64,000 bases of DNA from Lates calcarifer (Eukaryota; Chordata; Actinopteri; Centropomidae), in assembly GCF_001640805.2 (NCBI RefSeq), contig NC_066842.1, forward strand, positions 24,816,098 to 24,880,097. The letters are read 5' to 3'. A program made the position numbers and the translations under genes. Under the pieces are notes generated by a model, which was not told where the DNA came from, made no database searches, and saw nothing but the letters and a program-made list of their open reading frames with translations. Positions 13,701 to 26,600 of this stretch are shown in pieces (position 1 is the stretch's first letter; each line of letters starts with the position of its first letter).

Positions 13701-15083
13701 CTGAGTTAAACCTGAAGTTACCTGGCTAACCTCTTATCCTGTTTCGTAGTCCAGGCCTCTATAGTGTTCAGTGAGAACTGAATTTCTCCTTCTGTATTCA
13801 CAGTCTGCAGTTTATTTTGGTTGATTCAACAATAATGAAATGTGGAAAATAGAACAAAGATTAAACTCACATACTTTGGAATGTTAGTCATCACATACTC
13901 AGTGTGTCCTCATGACCAGGAGAAAAACATTACTGCTTTATTAAATGACCATGAGGAGATGAAAATGGAGAAGTTAATGATAATTTGCTTCAGCAGAGCT
14001 GCCTTTTGCTTTCATGACTGTATTATAGAGAGTGCTGAGATGTTCTCCACTCAAGCACGAGGCTGAATGAGGTGATACGTTATTTTGGATTTGGGGATCA
14101 TTGTAGACCTCCACGTGCCTATCTTTATTTTGTTCTGCACAGATGGTTATAGTAACAAAGACAATACAAGTGGAGTCTTATAACCCTATGTGAACTAGAG
14201 GAGGAGGAAAAGAACACAAAGACAATAGGGAAGAGAAAAGGTTACTATGGTGCAACTGTGAGATGTGTAATTTGGCAAGATGTACTCGTGAATGGAGCAC
14301 AAAAGAGGACAATATGTGTCATTTAAAGCAGGAGAGAAGAGGGGGAGAGCAGCAATGCTTCTTCTGTGAGTTAATATAATGACAATGCAAGGACAGTATT
14401 CTTACCATAGTGTCAGCTCTGCTTTTAATACTCACGAATAACCCAGTGTGAAATGAAAAGTGAAGTATACAGAGTAAAAATATGCTTGTTGTAAACCTGA
14501 CAGTAAGAGGTAGATGAAAGCAACGCAACAACGTGGAAGGTGTATAATTTTGACAAGATGGTCTTATGAGATGGTGGGAAAATAAAATTGCTAGATGCAA
14601 TGGGACTAAGCTAGGTTGTCATAGCAACCCTGTCTAGGCAAATCTAAAATTAAAAAAACAAAGAGGAAGGAGGGAGAGAAACAAAAAGAGGACAGGTCCA
14701 TTTTGTTCTCTTTAACAAACTGCTATAAAAGCAGACTGTTTTCTAGACAGTTATTTTAGGGGGCAGTGGGGGGTGTTCCTCAGTGAAAGAGGAGACACAG
14801 AAAATAGACCTGTAAATAACTTCTCACCCACTGACAATTTGGCTGCCTGACCACAGTTGGTGGAGGGAGACAGAGAAGTTTTGAAGTTAGGTCCTCCACT
14901 GTGAAGAGTGGACTGTTCTCTGATACACAACACAGCTAAAGGAGGAGATGCAATAGAACATAAAGGCTACATGATGTGGGGATATTATGATGTGAGGAAA
15001 AACAAGATTATATACTAGAAATGAAATGTACCAACATGCAGGATTTTAATGTGTAGAAAATATAACAACACATGCAAACACAT

Positions 15084-15104
15084 TAACCCTAACCCTAACC
15101 CTAA
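15084..15104 (-). repeat. short interstitial telomere-type repeat (CCCTAA)3
   Basis: TAACCCTAACCCTAACCCTAA, about three and a half perfect units inside AT-rich DNA, far from the larger TTAGGG-like block at the right edge. Confidence 0.9.
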
Positions 15105-18100
15105 GATAATGTGAAGAAAACTGTGTGGAAACCAGTCCACAAGTTTGATTGTACTTGTGTTTTCTTGGACTAAAATGTCATAAGCTATGGACCAAGGACT
15201 GTCCCAAAGTCCACTTTAATTGAGGGGTATGCAAACGTGTTGTTGCTTTGTCCATTTAATGGGGAATACTTCTAAAGCTCACATATGGACTTGGGGTAGA
15301 GCCCAAGTTTATAAAAGTATGATGACTCTGTTGTTTTAAAGATGGAATTAGAACAGTGGAAATTGACATTGTATAAAATTTACTATGTGAACTATTGTTG
15401 TAGGCTACAGGTAATGTCACCCACTGGTGTGGTTTCAGATATTACATTTATTTTTTATTTTTTTGCTATATGTTTTTATATATGTTACAATGAGGACAAC
15501 AGGTGTACAGTTATGTTGGAATGTGATCATCAGAGCCCAGCTGACCTGGTGATGTAAACAAGAACACTGCTGCACCCAGCTGAGTGTAGTGCTTCTCCTT
15601 GATTTTGAGAAATGGCATACCAAGTTCAGTTTGCCAAGTTGGAAATACCATGAAATTTGAACTTTTTAAAAAGTTTTAAAATGGTTCATTTAATTGTCAT
15701 TTAATAATCTATTGAAATCTGGCCAGAGGTTTGTGTCAGTTTGACTTGATGGTGCCCGAAAAGACATAAAACAGTCACCAGACAGACTCATCCTCAGGGG
15801 ACCATGAATGCTTTCACCAAATTTAACCACTGAACGGTAATTGTTGAGAGATTTTGCTGCAGACCAAAGTATAGAACAGACCAGAAATAATTAACTAAAG
15901 GCCCACAAGGCACGCACAGACTGTACATACACCTATAAAAGACACACATTTGTATCAACCACATCTATCAGTATCTTTTATTAAAGAAACAAGAACTTCA
16001 CCATAGCTAGGTGCAGAGAAGAACACTCATATCTTTCCACCAGCAGTAGTGGCATCATGAGGCCAAATATAGCAGGGTAATGCTACAACTGATTTCACAA
16101 CCAGGTGTCTTACATAAGCATGTCAGAGTGAATAGAGGTGGTGAGAAAGAGAGGGATGAGATGAGATGAAATGAAGTCAGAGAAGAGACAGAGATGGAGG
16201 ATGAGGTGGGAAAATAAAACAAAAAACAGTTGAGTGCAAAAGACCTAAAGTGACAAAGCAGGTTAGAAGATGGAGGAGTGGCAAGAATACAAAGAAAATT
16301 GTCTCAGCGAGAAGAAGAGGAGAGATGCTGCAAGACAAAAAAGGAGAGGGTAGGGAAGAGGTTTTGGGAAAAAAAATGACTGTCAGACAGTGGTGATTTA
16401 TTTGAAAAGCAGAGAAACAGACATGCAGAGATTTAACAGCAGAAAAGGCCGAAGGGAGACTGGCAGATACAATACCTGGTGTGAAATTCTACATTTATTC
16501 TCTTACCTGTTGAGCAGCTGGTTTGCACGTGCTTCTAAAAGTCATTTGTATATTAATGTCATATCGCGTGAAAGGGATCATTTTTAACAATGGACCCACA
16601 GAGAATTATCATCTTTAGGTTTTTTAAGCCTTTTTCAGTTCATCAGTTTGGTTTTGTATCAAGTAAAGTCTGCTCCCATTAACTCCATTTCCAGCAGCAG
16701 GCAGCTCTTTTCATTAGAAAAATGCTCTGCTAAACTGAATATACAATCCAACAAACAACAGACAATATAAAAGGTTAGCAAAACAGCATGTTAGGAAAAC
16801 TGTATCTTTAGCTGATGTGTGACCTATGTGGTTTTCAGTTAGTTGTGAGAATAAATGAATATTAATAAAGTTAAAAATCAGTGAATGCTGCTTTAAATCA
16901 CATCCACTACAATCTTACAATCTACAATACTTCCATCTCCACCTGGTGAATCACGAACTATAATACAAAATGGTCAAATTCACAAGTATTGTCAGAACAC
17001 AAACCTCTAGGGTTGTTGTATTATTATTAAGATTACTACAGCATATGTCAATCTGATGTACAGAATAGAAAATATAAGAGTCGCTGATTTATTGTTATTA
17101 TTTAAAAAAAAACATTTTTTGAGGATAAAGGATTAGTGAAGTGGTGATAAAGAAGAGAGAGATGACAGAGTAAAACAGCGAACAAGCAGCTATAAAGCGA
17201 GGGAGCAGGAGAAGGAGAGGTGCCATTGTTTGGTCTCTGTTCTCATGTTAATACTCCTCATGGCTCCATTCCAGCTGCCTCAGAAAGGTCAGAGTCACCC
17301 ATTTAATACAATGGTCACGATGGGAGGGAGAGAGCAAGGGAGGAGTTAGAGAGAAGGGAGAGAGAGAAAAAGAAGAAAAATGAAATCATTAGGTATATTC
17401 TATTTGACTGGTATGTAAGTGTTAAAGACTGATGATAACAGATATTTCAGATATATATCTTTGATAGTTTTAAATGTGACAATTTTGATTTAGATTTTTA
17501 AAAATTGGGGCAACACCTTCAAATGAACCAAATTAATCAGCCTTGTAATCAGAAGTATGAAACTCTAAATTCAGGGATTTCTGTCTCTTCTTTGAATGAA
17601 TATACATGACCATGACTTGGCAATGAAGGGGAGATTTATTAGGGATAAATGCCTCTAAGTTATGGAATAAGTGAGGCATTAATAATGAGCACATAAAGAG
17701 ATCACAATCAAACTTGTATACAATTTAAATCACCAAATCACCTGATCACTTAGTTTGACAACAGTGAAGTTAAGAATGTAGTTCAGAGTTGCTTGAGAAA
17801 GGTGGAACACTACACTACACTCACGTTCTTTAACTAGACAGTGTTTAATGTGATTTTGCTGGCCGGATGACAAAACTTCCAAAATACTATCAAAGCAAGA
17901 CTTACTGAAATACAAAAATTCAAAAACCAAGGCTTATTGAGACTATAGTACTGAGCTACAAACTTGGGCTTGTTTCAGCTAAAGATTAAAATGTGCTCAG
18001 CTTGATAAAGAGGAATAGAGGGAATTGATCTGGAACCTTTCATACTCTAGGGAGTTTAACTGAGGTTTTATCTGCAAAAATCACACACTTAAACTTAACA

Positions 18101-18544
18101 CTATGGTAAATCAATAGTGGTTCTAAACATAAATTGTATGTATTACGTAGGTCATTAGGGAAATAATATGATAATAGTACAGCCCATCAAGCATGGTATA
18201 CAGGACTAGTTCATTATCAAGATGATGTTCAGTAGTAACTGTACACTGAAAATCACAGAAGTGACCTAAATAGACCTGACTGCCCATGGTTACTAGGTGA
18301 CAGTGTGGTCACATGGTAAACAGTGTATTCAATTTAGCATTTCATAAACTGGCCATTGCATATCACACAGACATGGGAGCTGAAGGGGTTTTGTTGAGTA
18401 ATAACTGGATTACTGAAGGGTTGGACAGCTGATTCCGATGTATTTAGACATGTGCTTAACCAAAAAGGAATATCAGAGTCAGGACCATCCTACCATTCAT
18501 GACAGGAACCTGGCAAGTTTCTTATCTCAGAGGCCACTCAGGAT

Positions 18545-18579
18545 GAGTGTGTGTGTGTTTGTGTACGTGTGAAACAGAG

Positions 18580-18636
<57 letters not shown>
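18545..18636. repeat. compound microsatellite (TG)n-(CA)n-(GA)n
   Basis: A TG-rich run, then (CA)6 and about 22 uninterrupted GA units. No gene around it. Confidence 0.9.
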
Positions 18637-18639
<3 letters not shown>

Positions 18640-21600
18640 ACATGTGGAGAGAGAGAAAAATCATTTAACGTGGTTAATTCTGGTGACTTATTTGTGAAAT
18701 ATATTTTCATCTTGTGTATCGCTGTTGTGAGATTCACAGCCAGGATGACCCCAAAATGTTATAAGGAGTGTTTACATCCTGCTGTTTATTTTATGGTCAC
18801 ATGAGAACATCGGCCTCTACGGATCTGAGAATGGTGGTTGGCTGTCTGGCCAATGTTAATCCTGACACTTTTATTGTGAGAGATGAGAAGGCCATTTTGC
18901 AATCCTGAGAGTTCCTGAAGAGGTTTATTCAAATCCTCTGTGTTACTTCTCAGTGGAATTCAAGAGCAGGGGGGGTGTCTTTCAGAGTTGTTTACTCTGG
19001 GAGGGATAATATCTGAGGTCATTTAGTTCTGTTTATTTGGCTCAATTAACAAGTAAAAGATGTACTCTGACCAAATGAGTGTACCTAGAAATACTTTTTC
19101 AAACACACATATAGAAAGTCTGTAAGCTAGTCCATTGTTACACTCACCTGATGTACAGTATTCCTCACATAATAATGGCAGTGTACTGGAGCTGTCATTT
19201 CTCAGCTCATCCTTTTCCTGCAGGCCTGTGCAGACTCACCTGAAAGCTATGCTGCTGCTTGCCACCACTGCTGCTGCCTCTACTTTCTCTGTTCTTTGTA
19301 ATGTAGTGCTTTTTTGTGTTTTTTTTAAGTGTCTGATCTTAAAACTAAACAACTGCTGTTACTGCTGTTGTGCTATCTGTTCCCATGCACTTCCTGAGTT
19401 TAGTCTCTCAGTGGTTGACCTTTCTTGGTTGTCTGGCATGTGCATTATGATGCTTAAATTGTGGTTCATCACTATCACACTGCTGACATATCCAGTTCAC
19501 CCTTTTAATCATGGCAGTGTCCTTAAGCTGTCGGTGAAACAGTGCTGCTGCTTCTGTCAGCATTTCCACTGCTCCATTTTTACTCCAACTTTTTAACAGT
19601 GTCACAGGGTTCCAAGACCTCAGCAATGACTTTGTTTGGTAGAAATTATGGGAAAGGCTATGATTAGAAGTACCAAGTTGTAATAAACTGCGATAATCTT
19701 TAACATGAGGGAGTAAAATGCTATGCCAAAATCCATTTAAATCTGCTCTAGTTAATATTTCTCTATGAAACCTTTTAGCATCTTTTAGCTCACTGTTCTG
19801 GTTTGCGACACACAACTTTACTGTTTTGGGTCACTCATGTAGGTGTCATTTCCAGACACAGCAGATGCACACCCCTTTGAATCAATCTAACAACAATTTA
19901 CCACGTTGGTCTCATTTCTGCATATGCACCCTGGTCGTTTTTATGCAAAGTTAACGACATCGATTGGACCTAGAAACATCTCTGTGTTAGTTCCAACACA
20001 CCACAGTTCTGAACTGAATGCTGTCAGACTAACATAAAGGCTGCAGCAACACAATGTAGAACATACATAGAGACTGAGAAGATCACCGAAATACATTTAT
20101 TTGTAATTACATATTTATTTAATTTAAATGTATTATTTTTACATCTCAGTCAGCCTCTTCTATGCACAAAATCTGTAAAACACTATAAACTATGAAACAG
20201 CTTACTGTAAAGCACTGAGGGAGTTCAAGCTTCTCTGATCAGATCAGTCTATAAAGGCCACTTTGCTCATGCAGTGTGACCAGGGCAAGAGATTAAAAAC
20301 TCTCTTATAATAATAAACTGATCAGCAGTTGGTCTGTGTATTTCCATTGTTCATTTGTGTCAAAATGCTTTACAGTAGTACGTCATGTGAGAAAATAGGA
20401 ATTAAATTAAACATAAGTTCCACCTTAATGGTCTGTCTTTCAGTGCTTGTGTACTGTCAGATATTATAAAAACAAACAGACAGCTATGAAATTACATTTA
20501 ATGATGGAAATGTGAAACTGTATCGGTAATTTCATTGTCAGAGGCAGTGCAGGCATCCTTCATGCTCACAATCTCTCAGGCACCAGGTGTATATGTTACA
20601 CAGTGAAGTTTCATTTGATGTATTTCCTGTAGGAAAAGAGATATTGGACACACACTGTTGGGTAGCCATGCCTGTTAAATGTATGAGTAGGCAACTGCTT
20701 GTTAACACATTCTCCATGTAACAACTTCATAAAATGATGATTTGTCAGTGTTGTGTTTGCAGCTTAATGCAATGCTCTCATATGGCTAAATAATAATAAT
20801 AAAAAATAAAAGGAAGGAAAATAAAAAAACAATATGCATTTTGCCTTGTAAGTGACACTCACAAATAAGATCTCCATCAGCTGCTGAAAATGACTGTCTC
20901 TCTTTAATGGTACTGGATAAAAACACAGATTATGCTTAATCATTTCTGGAGAGAGGAGAACAGTAGAGGACAAATGAGGCTGCAGAAAAAGAAAAAATGG
21001 CACAAGATAAAGAGGAAGATTTGTTGGAAAAGCCTACTTTTGTCTACTTCTATCTGAAATCAAAATCCCATTCAATGAGAAATTACTGTTAATTTTCCAG
21101 TGGCAAACATTTCACTATCATCATTGTAGACTTCATGTCATGACTGCAAAAATGAAGAGCTTTACAGGTGTGGCAATAGTAATGAAGGGTGATGGGGCTT
21201 ATTGGACTTTTAAAAAACAAATAGCAATAATTTGCAGTAATCAGTCTCATATTTATTCTTATTTGAACACACACGTCTGTTTGCCATCTCTTTAACTTCA
21301 CATTAAATGAGGAAAAGTAGTCCCTGAGTGTTATTCACTGTTTAAAAATCACTGTAAATCTTACCGTTCTGTAGCACTGAGGCCAACAGTACCTCAGTCA
21401 GGTGATGTAGTCTCAACAGAAGCTCACTCAGCCCGAGACTTTGTGTGTGGTCATGTTTGCGTTTTGTTTATCTAAGTGTGTTGGTGGACTGATATCATCG
21501 TCTAGCAGAGTTGCTGGACTGACACTGTCTGACCTCACTCTTTGTGTGTGTTGATGTGTCTGTGTATATTAGTGTAGTTGTGTATAACAGGCCAGTTCAA

Positions 21601-22014
21601 CTAGATCTCAGCACAGCCTCAGACCTTTTGTTATTTTTGGGGGTAGTGAACTTCCCAGCTCCATAACAATCTTGGTCAGTAAGCATCTATGTCTACTCTA
21701 GTTTTGACCCTGTCTTTGTTGCCTTACAAACTAGAGCATCACTGAACTGTGTTTTGGTGGATACTGTTCTTTAAACTTTTGGGGGAAAAAGATCACTCAG
21801 TTCAAACTTTTTGTTGCTTCTCTTCATTTTGGGTTTCACCTCCCAGAGATTTCATGCACATGTTTTGATTAATTCTGTAGAACATTTTGCTGTTTTGGTC
21901 ACACAATTTAAAAAAAAAAATGTGACCACTGCAGGTCTCTGTAACAGAGCAATTATGATATGAGTTTGTCCACATTTTGTTTGTGTTACACCAAGAAACA
22001 CAGCAATGCAACTA

Positions 22015-22690
22015 GAGATAGACGGATAGGGTTTTTCCAGGGCCGATACTGATAACAATTATTAGTAGTCAAGGAGGCCGAAAACCGATATTTGGAGCTG
22101 ATATTCATTTGCAGTAAAAGTGAAAATATTGGGGTCAAAATTTTGAACAACACAAACACCAACACTTAACTTTGTTTAAATGCCTTTAAGCATATGTTTA
22201 TTAAACAGCTTTGTTAAAGGTTTTTTTTTAATTTTTTTTATCTTCTATTGTCTAAGAATTCTAACAAAAAATGCAGGGAGCTCCCAGGCTCAGCAGCATT
22301 AATTAAATTGTTAAATGAAAAATTAAAAAAATAAATAGCTTCCTAAAGTTTTCTACAGTAAATAAAGTTTTCCAAAATTTCAGTATAACTGAAATGTTAT
22401 TTTATCTTTCACTTATCTTTGTTTTAAGTTCAAACTTTTTCTCCTCTCCCCGTGTGTGTGAGCACTGTGCATGCACAGCTTTCACTGCTGATTGGCTGTT
22501 ATCCATGCCGTGGCTCTGCGTGTAACCAATCAGATGGTGCTGTGGGTGGAGAGCCAAAATAATATAATAAATAGAGCCAAAATAACCCAGTATTAAATTG
22601 ATCTCTTATCGGCTGTCGGATTTTGAAAAATACCGATGCCGATATGCGTCAAAATGCCGAATTGCAAATGTTTAATGAGGACGGACATGC
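22015..22690. mobile_element. decayed hAT-like element (GCCGAT-rich ends)
   Basis: Both margins carry clusters of CCGATA-type words: GGCCGATACTGAT and AAAACCGATATTTGGAGC on the left, CCGATGCCGATATG and ATCGGCTGTCGG on the right. This is the look of a family of fish hAT-type non-autonomous elements whose ends are full of GCCGATAT motifs. There is no transposase frame. Borders are approximate. Confidence 0.45.
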
Positions 22691-23546
22691 ATTCACCACA
22701 GGTTTTGTGTGCCGGTGATGGAGGGTGGAAACTAAATACTGAGGTGCTGAGAAAACACAACTTGAATTTGAAATTAAATTAGTTTTAAATTCTACATCAG
22801 TTGCGGGTGATTTCAACAACTATGGCACTCAGATTCCACATCTGACTAGCCTCTTCTCTATGGTGACAGCAGCCACAGCTCTTGCGTTGTTTAGGCTTGT
22901 CCACTTGGCCAAATTTATAACAAACAAAGCCATGATCTAATGGGGTTGTTACATTATCCTGCAGAATCCCTTGTGTATATGTACAGTAACACTGAGGATA
23001 TCTTTTAAGGGAAAATTCAATACAGAAAGGGAAAAAACACATAACAAACTGCTCCTCCCACTTAGCAACTCTGTTAGTCATCAGGGACACCCATAATGCA
23101 TTTTGTGATTAACAAAGACTGTAAACACAACTTTGTGAACAAGAAAACTCCACAGAGCATCTTTCATTAGGAGGAGGATTTACTTCTACTGTAGTCTGAA
23201 TTTGAAGCATTGTTGGTTGTGTAACTTTTGTTTTTATTCTGATGTGTTTTGTACCATAAATGTTTTTTAACTGATAAATCTTTCAGTAAAGCAGTGAAAC
23301 TGATCCCCATCTTGATTCCATCTCCTCCATTTCCAATCAGTTCCTCATTTGTCAGCTGCTCAGTTCACTTCAGTAGAACACAATATTCTATTAGCCATCT
23401 GATTGTGGATGTCACTGAAACAGTACTGCCATCATCATGAATCTCTCTGGGAGCAAATACAAATGCAGATGATTCTGTTTTTTGTAAGGTCATACATGAA
23501 GCGTAATCTTCTGTGTTTGTGATTGTGTTGCAGGTTGCTATCCAGG

Positions 23547-23624
23547 ATGGCAGGGATTAAGGAGCAGCAGTTCACGGAAGAGAAGCCCCTGCTGCCAGAG
23601 CAGAGAGGAGTGGACTCAGACATG
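23547..23624 (+). CDS. ndrg4: ndrg4 long-isoform first coding exon (26 codons)
   Basis: Acceptor TTGCAG ends at 23533; the exon then has 13 untranslated bases before ATG at 23547. The start context is good (A at -3, G at +4). It encodes [16 protein letters not shown] followed by [10 protein letters not shown], which resembles the MAGLQEL..EEKPLL N-terminus I recall for the long mammalian NDRG4 isoform. The donor is ATG|gtcagt, phase 0. The exon has an acceptor, so transcription must start further upstream, in an untranslated exon I can only guess at. Confidence 0.88.
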
Positions 23625-26600
23625 GTCAGTCCATCTGCTTTATTTACCACGTGGATCCTCTGTACCATTAACCGTCCTGTCTGGGTGCTTATATGCTGAT
23701 TAGTGTGTGCAGAATGAACTACTCTGAAACTCTTGACAGACACAGACATGTTTGGGATGGCTTATAAATAGATAATGTGCTTGTTTACCAGCTGAGGATC
23801 CAACCATGACTGCGATAACAAAACTATGAAAAGATGAAAGCTCGCTTAAGCTGAGAGAGAGAGGTGGGTAGGCAGTGGGTGGTTATATAAAGGCCACTTA
23901 TTCCAGTCCACTTACCCACTACTTAAGCAACAGGTTGTGGCTGAATCCGGAGCTCTTGAATGTTTGAGAGCCTCCTACTGCAGGAATTATGGAAATGGTG
24001 GAGACTCGCCAGATTAACTTGAAAAGTGACTTGAAGAGTGACTGGAAAACACTCATTTCTCTTTAAATATTTCAAACAGCCATTTCTCAGTGAATAGGGT
24101 TAGTTGTTAGTCTTTCGAGTTGTGTGTGAATGGAGCAGAGAAAAAGTAGATAGAGGGTGGTTGATCCAACATATCAGAACAGATGTGCATATTGTTGCAT
24201 ATTCTTATGCTTATGACAAGCCTATTATCTCTGCTGGAGGAATCAATGTGAAAGCAGCGAATGGAGCCACTGACTAAACCTGTTAATCATGACTCACATG
24301 GCCACTGTGTCAGAAATTAAGCAATGCTCCCAGGACATGCAGTAGTTCAGGGTTTTGTTTTGTTTTTTTGACCAAGTAGCTTATTAGGAGTAGCATATGT
24401 TGTAGATCAATGTGATTGACTAATTCTGCTACTGATCAGCTCATCAACAGATCATTAGGCCTTCTCATTATGACCCTCTGCTTGTGAATAATCAAGGCCA
24501 TCAATTGCTACCTCCATTGATCCAGTTACATGTTTGCGTGACTCAGTGGGTCACTCATTTCATTGTTCTGTTGATGACGACTTCAGCTCAGACACATTTG
24601 CAGTTTTATCTCCTACCTCTCTCATCTCCCAGCTCATTTTAAGCTTGTAGCTCTGGTGCAACAGTATGTTAGTGACCTTTAAGAGCAGTTACTGAGTGAT
24701 TACCTCCTGGCACAAAACACTGGGAAAACTCTGGTCTGACTCACAGGAAGAGACTGAGACTAATGCTGCATTCAGTTCATGTAGACGTAATAGACGTTTA
24801 ATCCTGATGGTTAAAAGCAGTCAAGTTTTAGTTTTTATTTGCTGAAATTGATTTGAATTACTTAAAATATCAGACATTATGCTCAGCATTTAAAAGAACA
24901 AATAAACTGATAGTGGTGCATTTGGATTGTCCAAATATGTCCAAAAAGGACAAAATTGTTCATTTTGGTCATTTTATTAAAAATATACAACATATATCAC
25001 TCTTTATAATGTTTTGGGTATTTCTTTAAAATAAGTAAATACTAAGACAATTTAATGGTCCTTTGGTCCAACTTTGGAGCAGTGTTTTTAAAAATGTACC
25101 CCTGTTTTATTTGTAATGAATATGCATGAATACTCCATTTCACTGAATGACAGTTGGTGATGGTAAAAGTACAACAAAGGTAATGTTGTTATGCTATCAA
25201 GTAAACTGTTAACAGTGCACAATTTAAATATTCCAAAACTTGTACAACTTGCTCCTCTTTTTCAGCCTGAGTGCATTTCTAAGATCTCCATGAAATTGCA
25301 TCAGAAAATGAAACATGAATGATTTATATCACATTCTTATGTTCAGTATGTGTTGCTGCTATGTCTGCTCTGGTTGTTACCCAATAACCACCTTGTGCTT
25401 GTTGTTTCACAACACAGCAGGATAAAGGAGATGAGGCATCAGGGGGGCTCCCTTGCCCTGCCAGCCCTGCACCCCTTAACAACCCCTCCCCCCCCAGCCG
25501 CCCCAGTCACCGCTGGCATGTCATCGCACGGCACTGGCTCCGCCAGACTCGCCGTCGTACCAGCGGGGTCCTCCCGGTAACTACCAGAACCACCCAAACA
25601 AGCAGAAAAATCTGACTGCCAGCACACTGACTCACACACACAGAGCCAACACAACACAACTCAAAAAGAGTTCAGCTGAGCAGACAACTTGAACATTAGA
25701 CACTTGAGATATACAGAACAGAACTAACCCATTACACAAAAACCACGAAAATCTGAATGGCTGATTAACTGCTAGTATCCACCACTAGAAAACACCCAAC
25801 ATGACAATGTAGCCAACGTAATGTTTGTACGTATGTATTATTTACAAATAGTACTACACAGTAAAAATACAAATTCCTATACAAAATCTCATGTAAGTAA
25901 ATGTACCGAAGTGCTATCAGTAAAGAGCACTGTAGCTATCTCTAAGGTTACAGCTAGGCAGAGCTGGTTGCAGCCAATATTAAATGTAGAAACTTGTGTA
26001 TAGCTCACAAATTATAAAAGTGGTGTTCCTGCACACTGAGGGATTCAATACAAAAAGTCATCATATATGCTTCACTAACCACCTGCGCTGAGGTATATGG
26101 GCACCAGTTGGTGGTCACCTGTCCCCTTGGATTTAGACATAGGACCTTGGATGCAAAGCAGCCCGTGTTTTAATATTTTTTTATTCTGCTACATGTGTTC
26201 ATACAGCAAAGAGCAAAACTTGACAGGTGGGTTGCAAATTCCATTCACTACTCTGGCATTAATCACCCAGTGACCTCAAGGAAGTGCATAACAATCAGTT
26301 TGAGGTTTTTGCAAATATCTCAAAAATGGCTTAGCTTAGACTCAAATTTCATCTCTCAATTCTCTCTCAATTCATGTGCATCTTTGCTCCAGAGGTTTTC
26401 TGCTCTGAAATGCCAAATTTTCCAGACATTTTCAAAAACATTGAATGTCAAAGTAAAACAAATTAATTGAAGGCTGTTCATCCCATCTTCACAAAATTTG
26501 GTATACTTCATATACAGACAATGCAGACAAAAAGTTATCAAAGGAATGATTGATGCATCAATCCATTTTACATCCATTTTAATGTGCAATAGTTCCTGAG

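Larger units (their letters stand above)
3034..23533 (+). other. long non-coding stretch upstream of the first coding exon
   Basis: Twenty kilobases of AT-rich DNA with no coding exon I can support; presumably the first intron or upstream flank of ndrg4. Recognisable contents are transposon fossils near 6.1, 9.2, 10.7 and 22.0 kb, a short telomere-like repeat at 15.08 kb and a CA/GA microsatellite at 18.55-18.64 kb. Confidence 0.55.

Noticed and set aside
19135..19815. Two overlapping open frames of 153 and 135 codons on opposite strands
   Set aside because: Cys/Leu/Phe-rich or featureless translations with no family signature, no splice context and no conserved motif.
22797..23090. 97-codon - strand open frame just before the ndrg4 exon
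   Set aside because: Cys and His are present but not in any zinc-finger spacing, and there is no upstream exon or promoter; likely chance.
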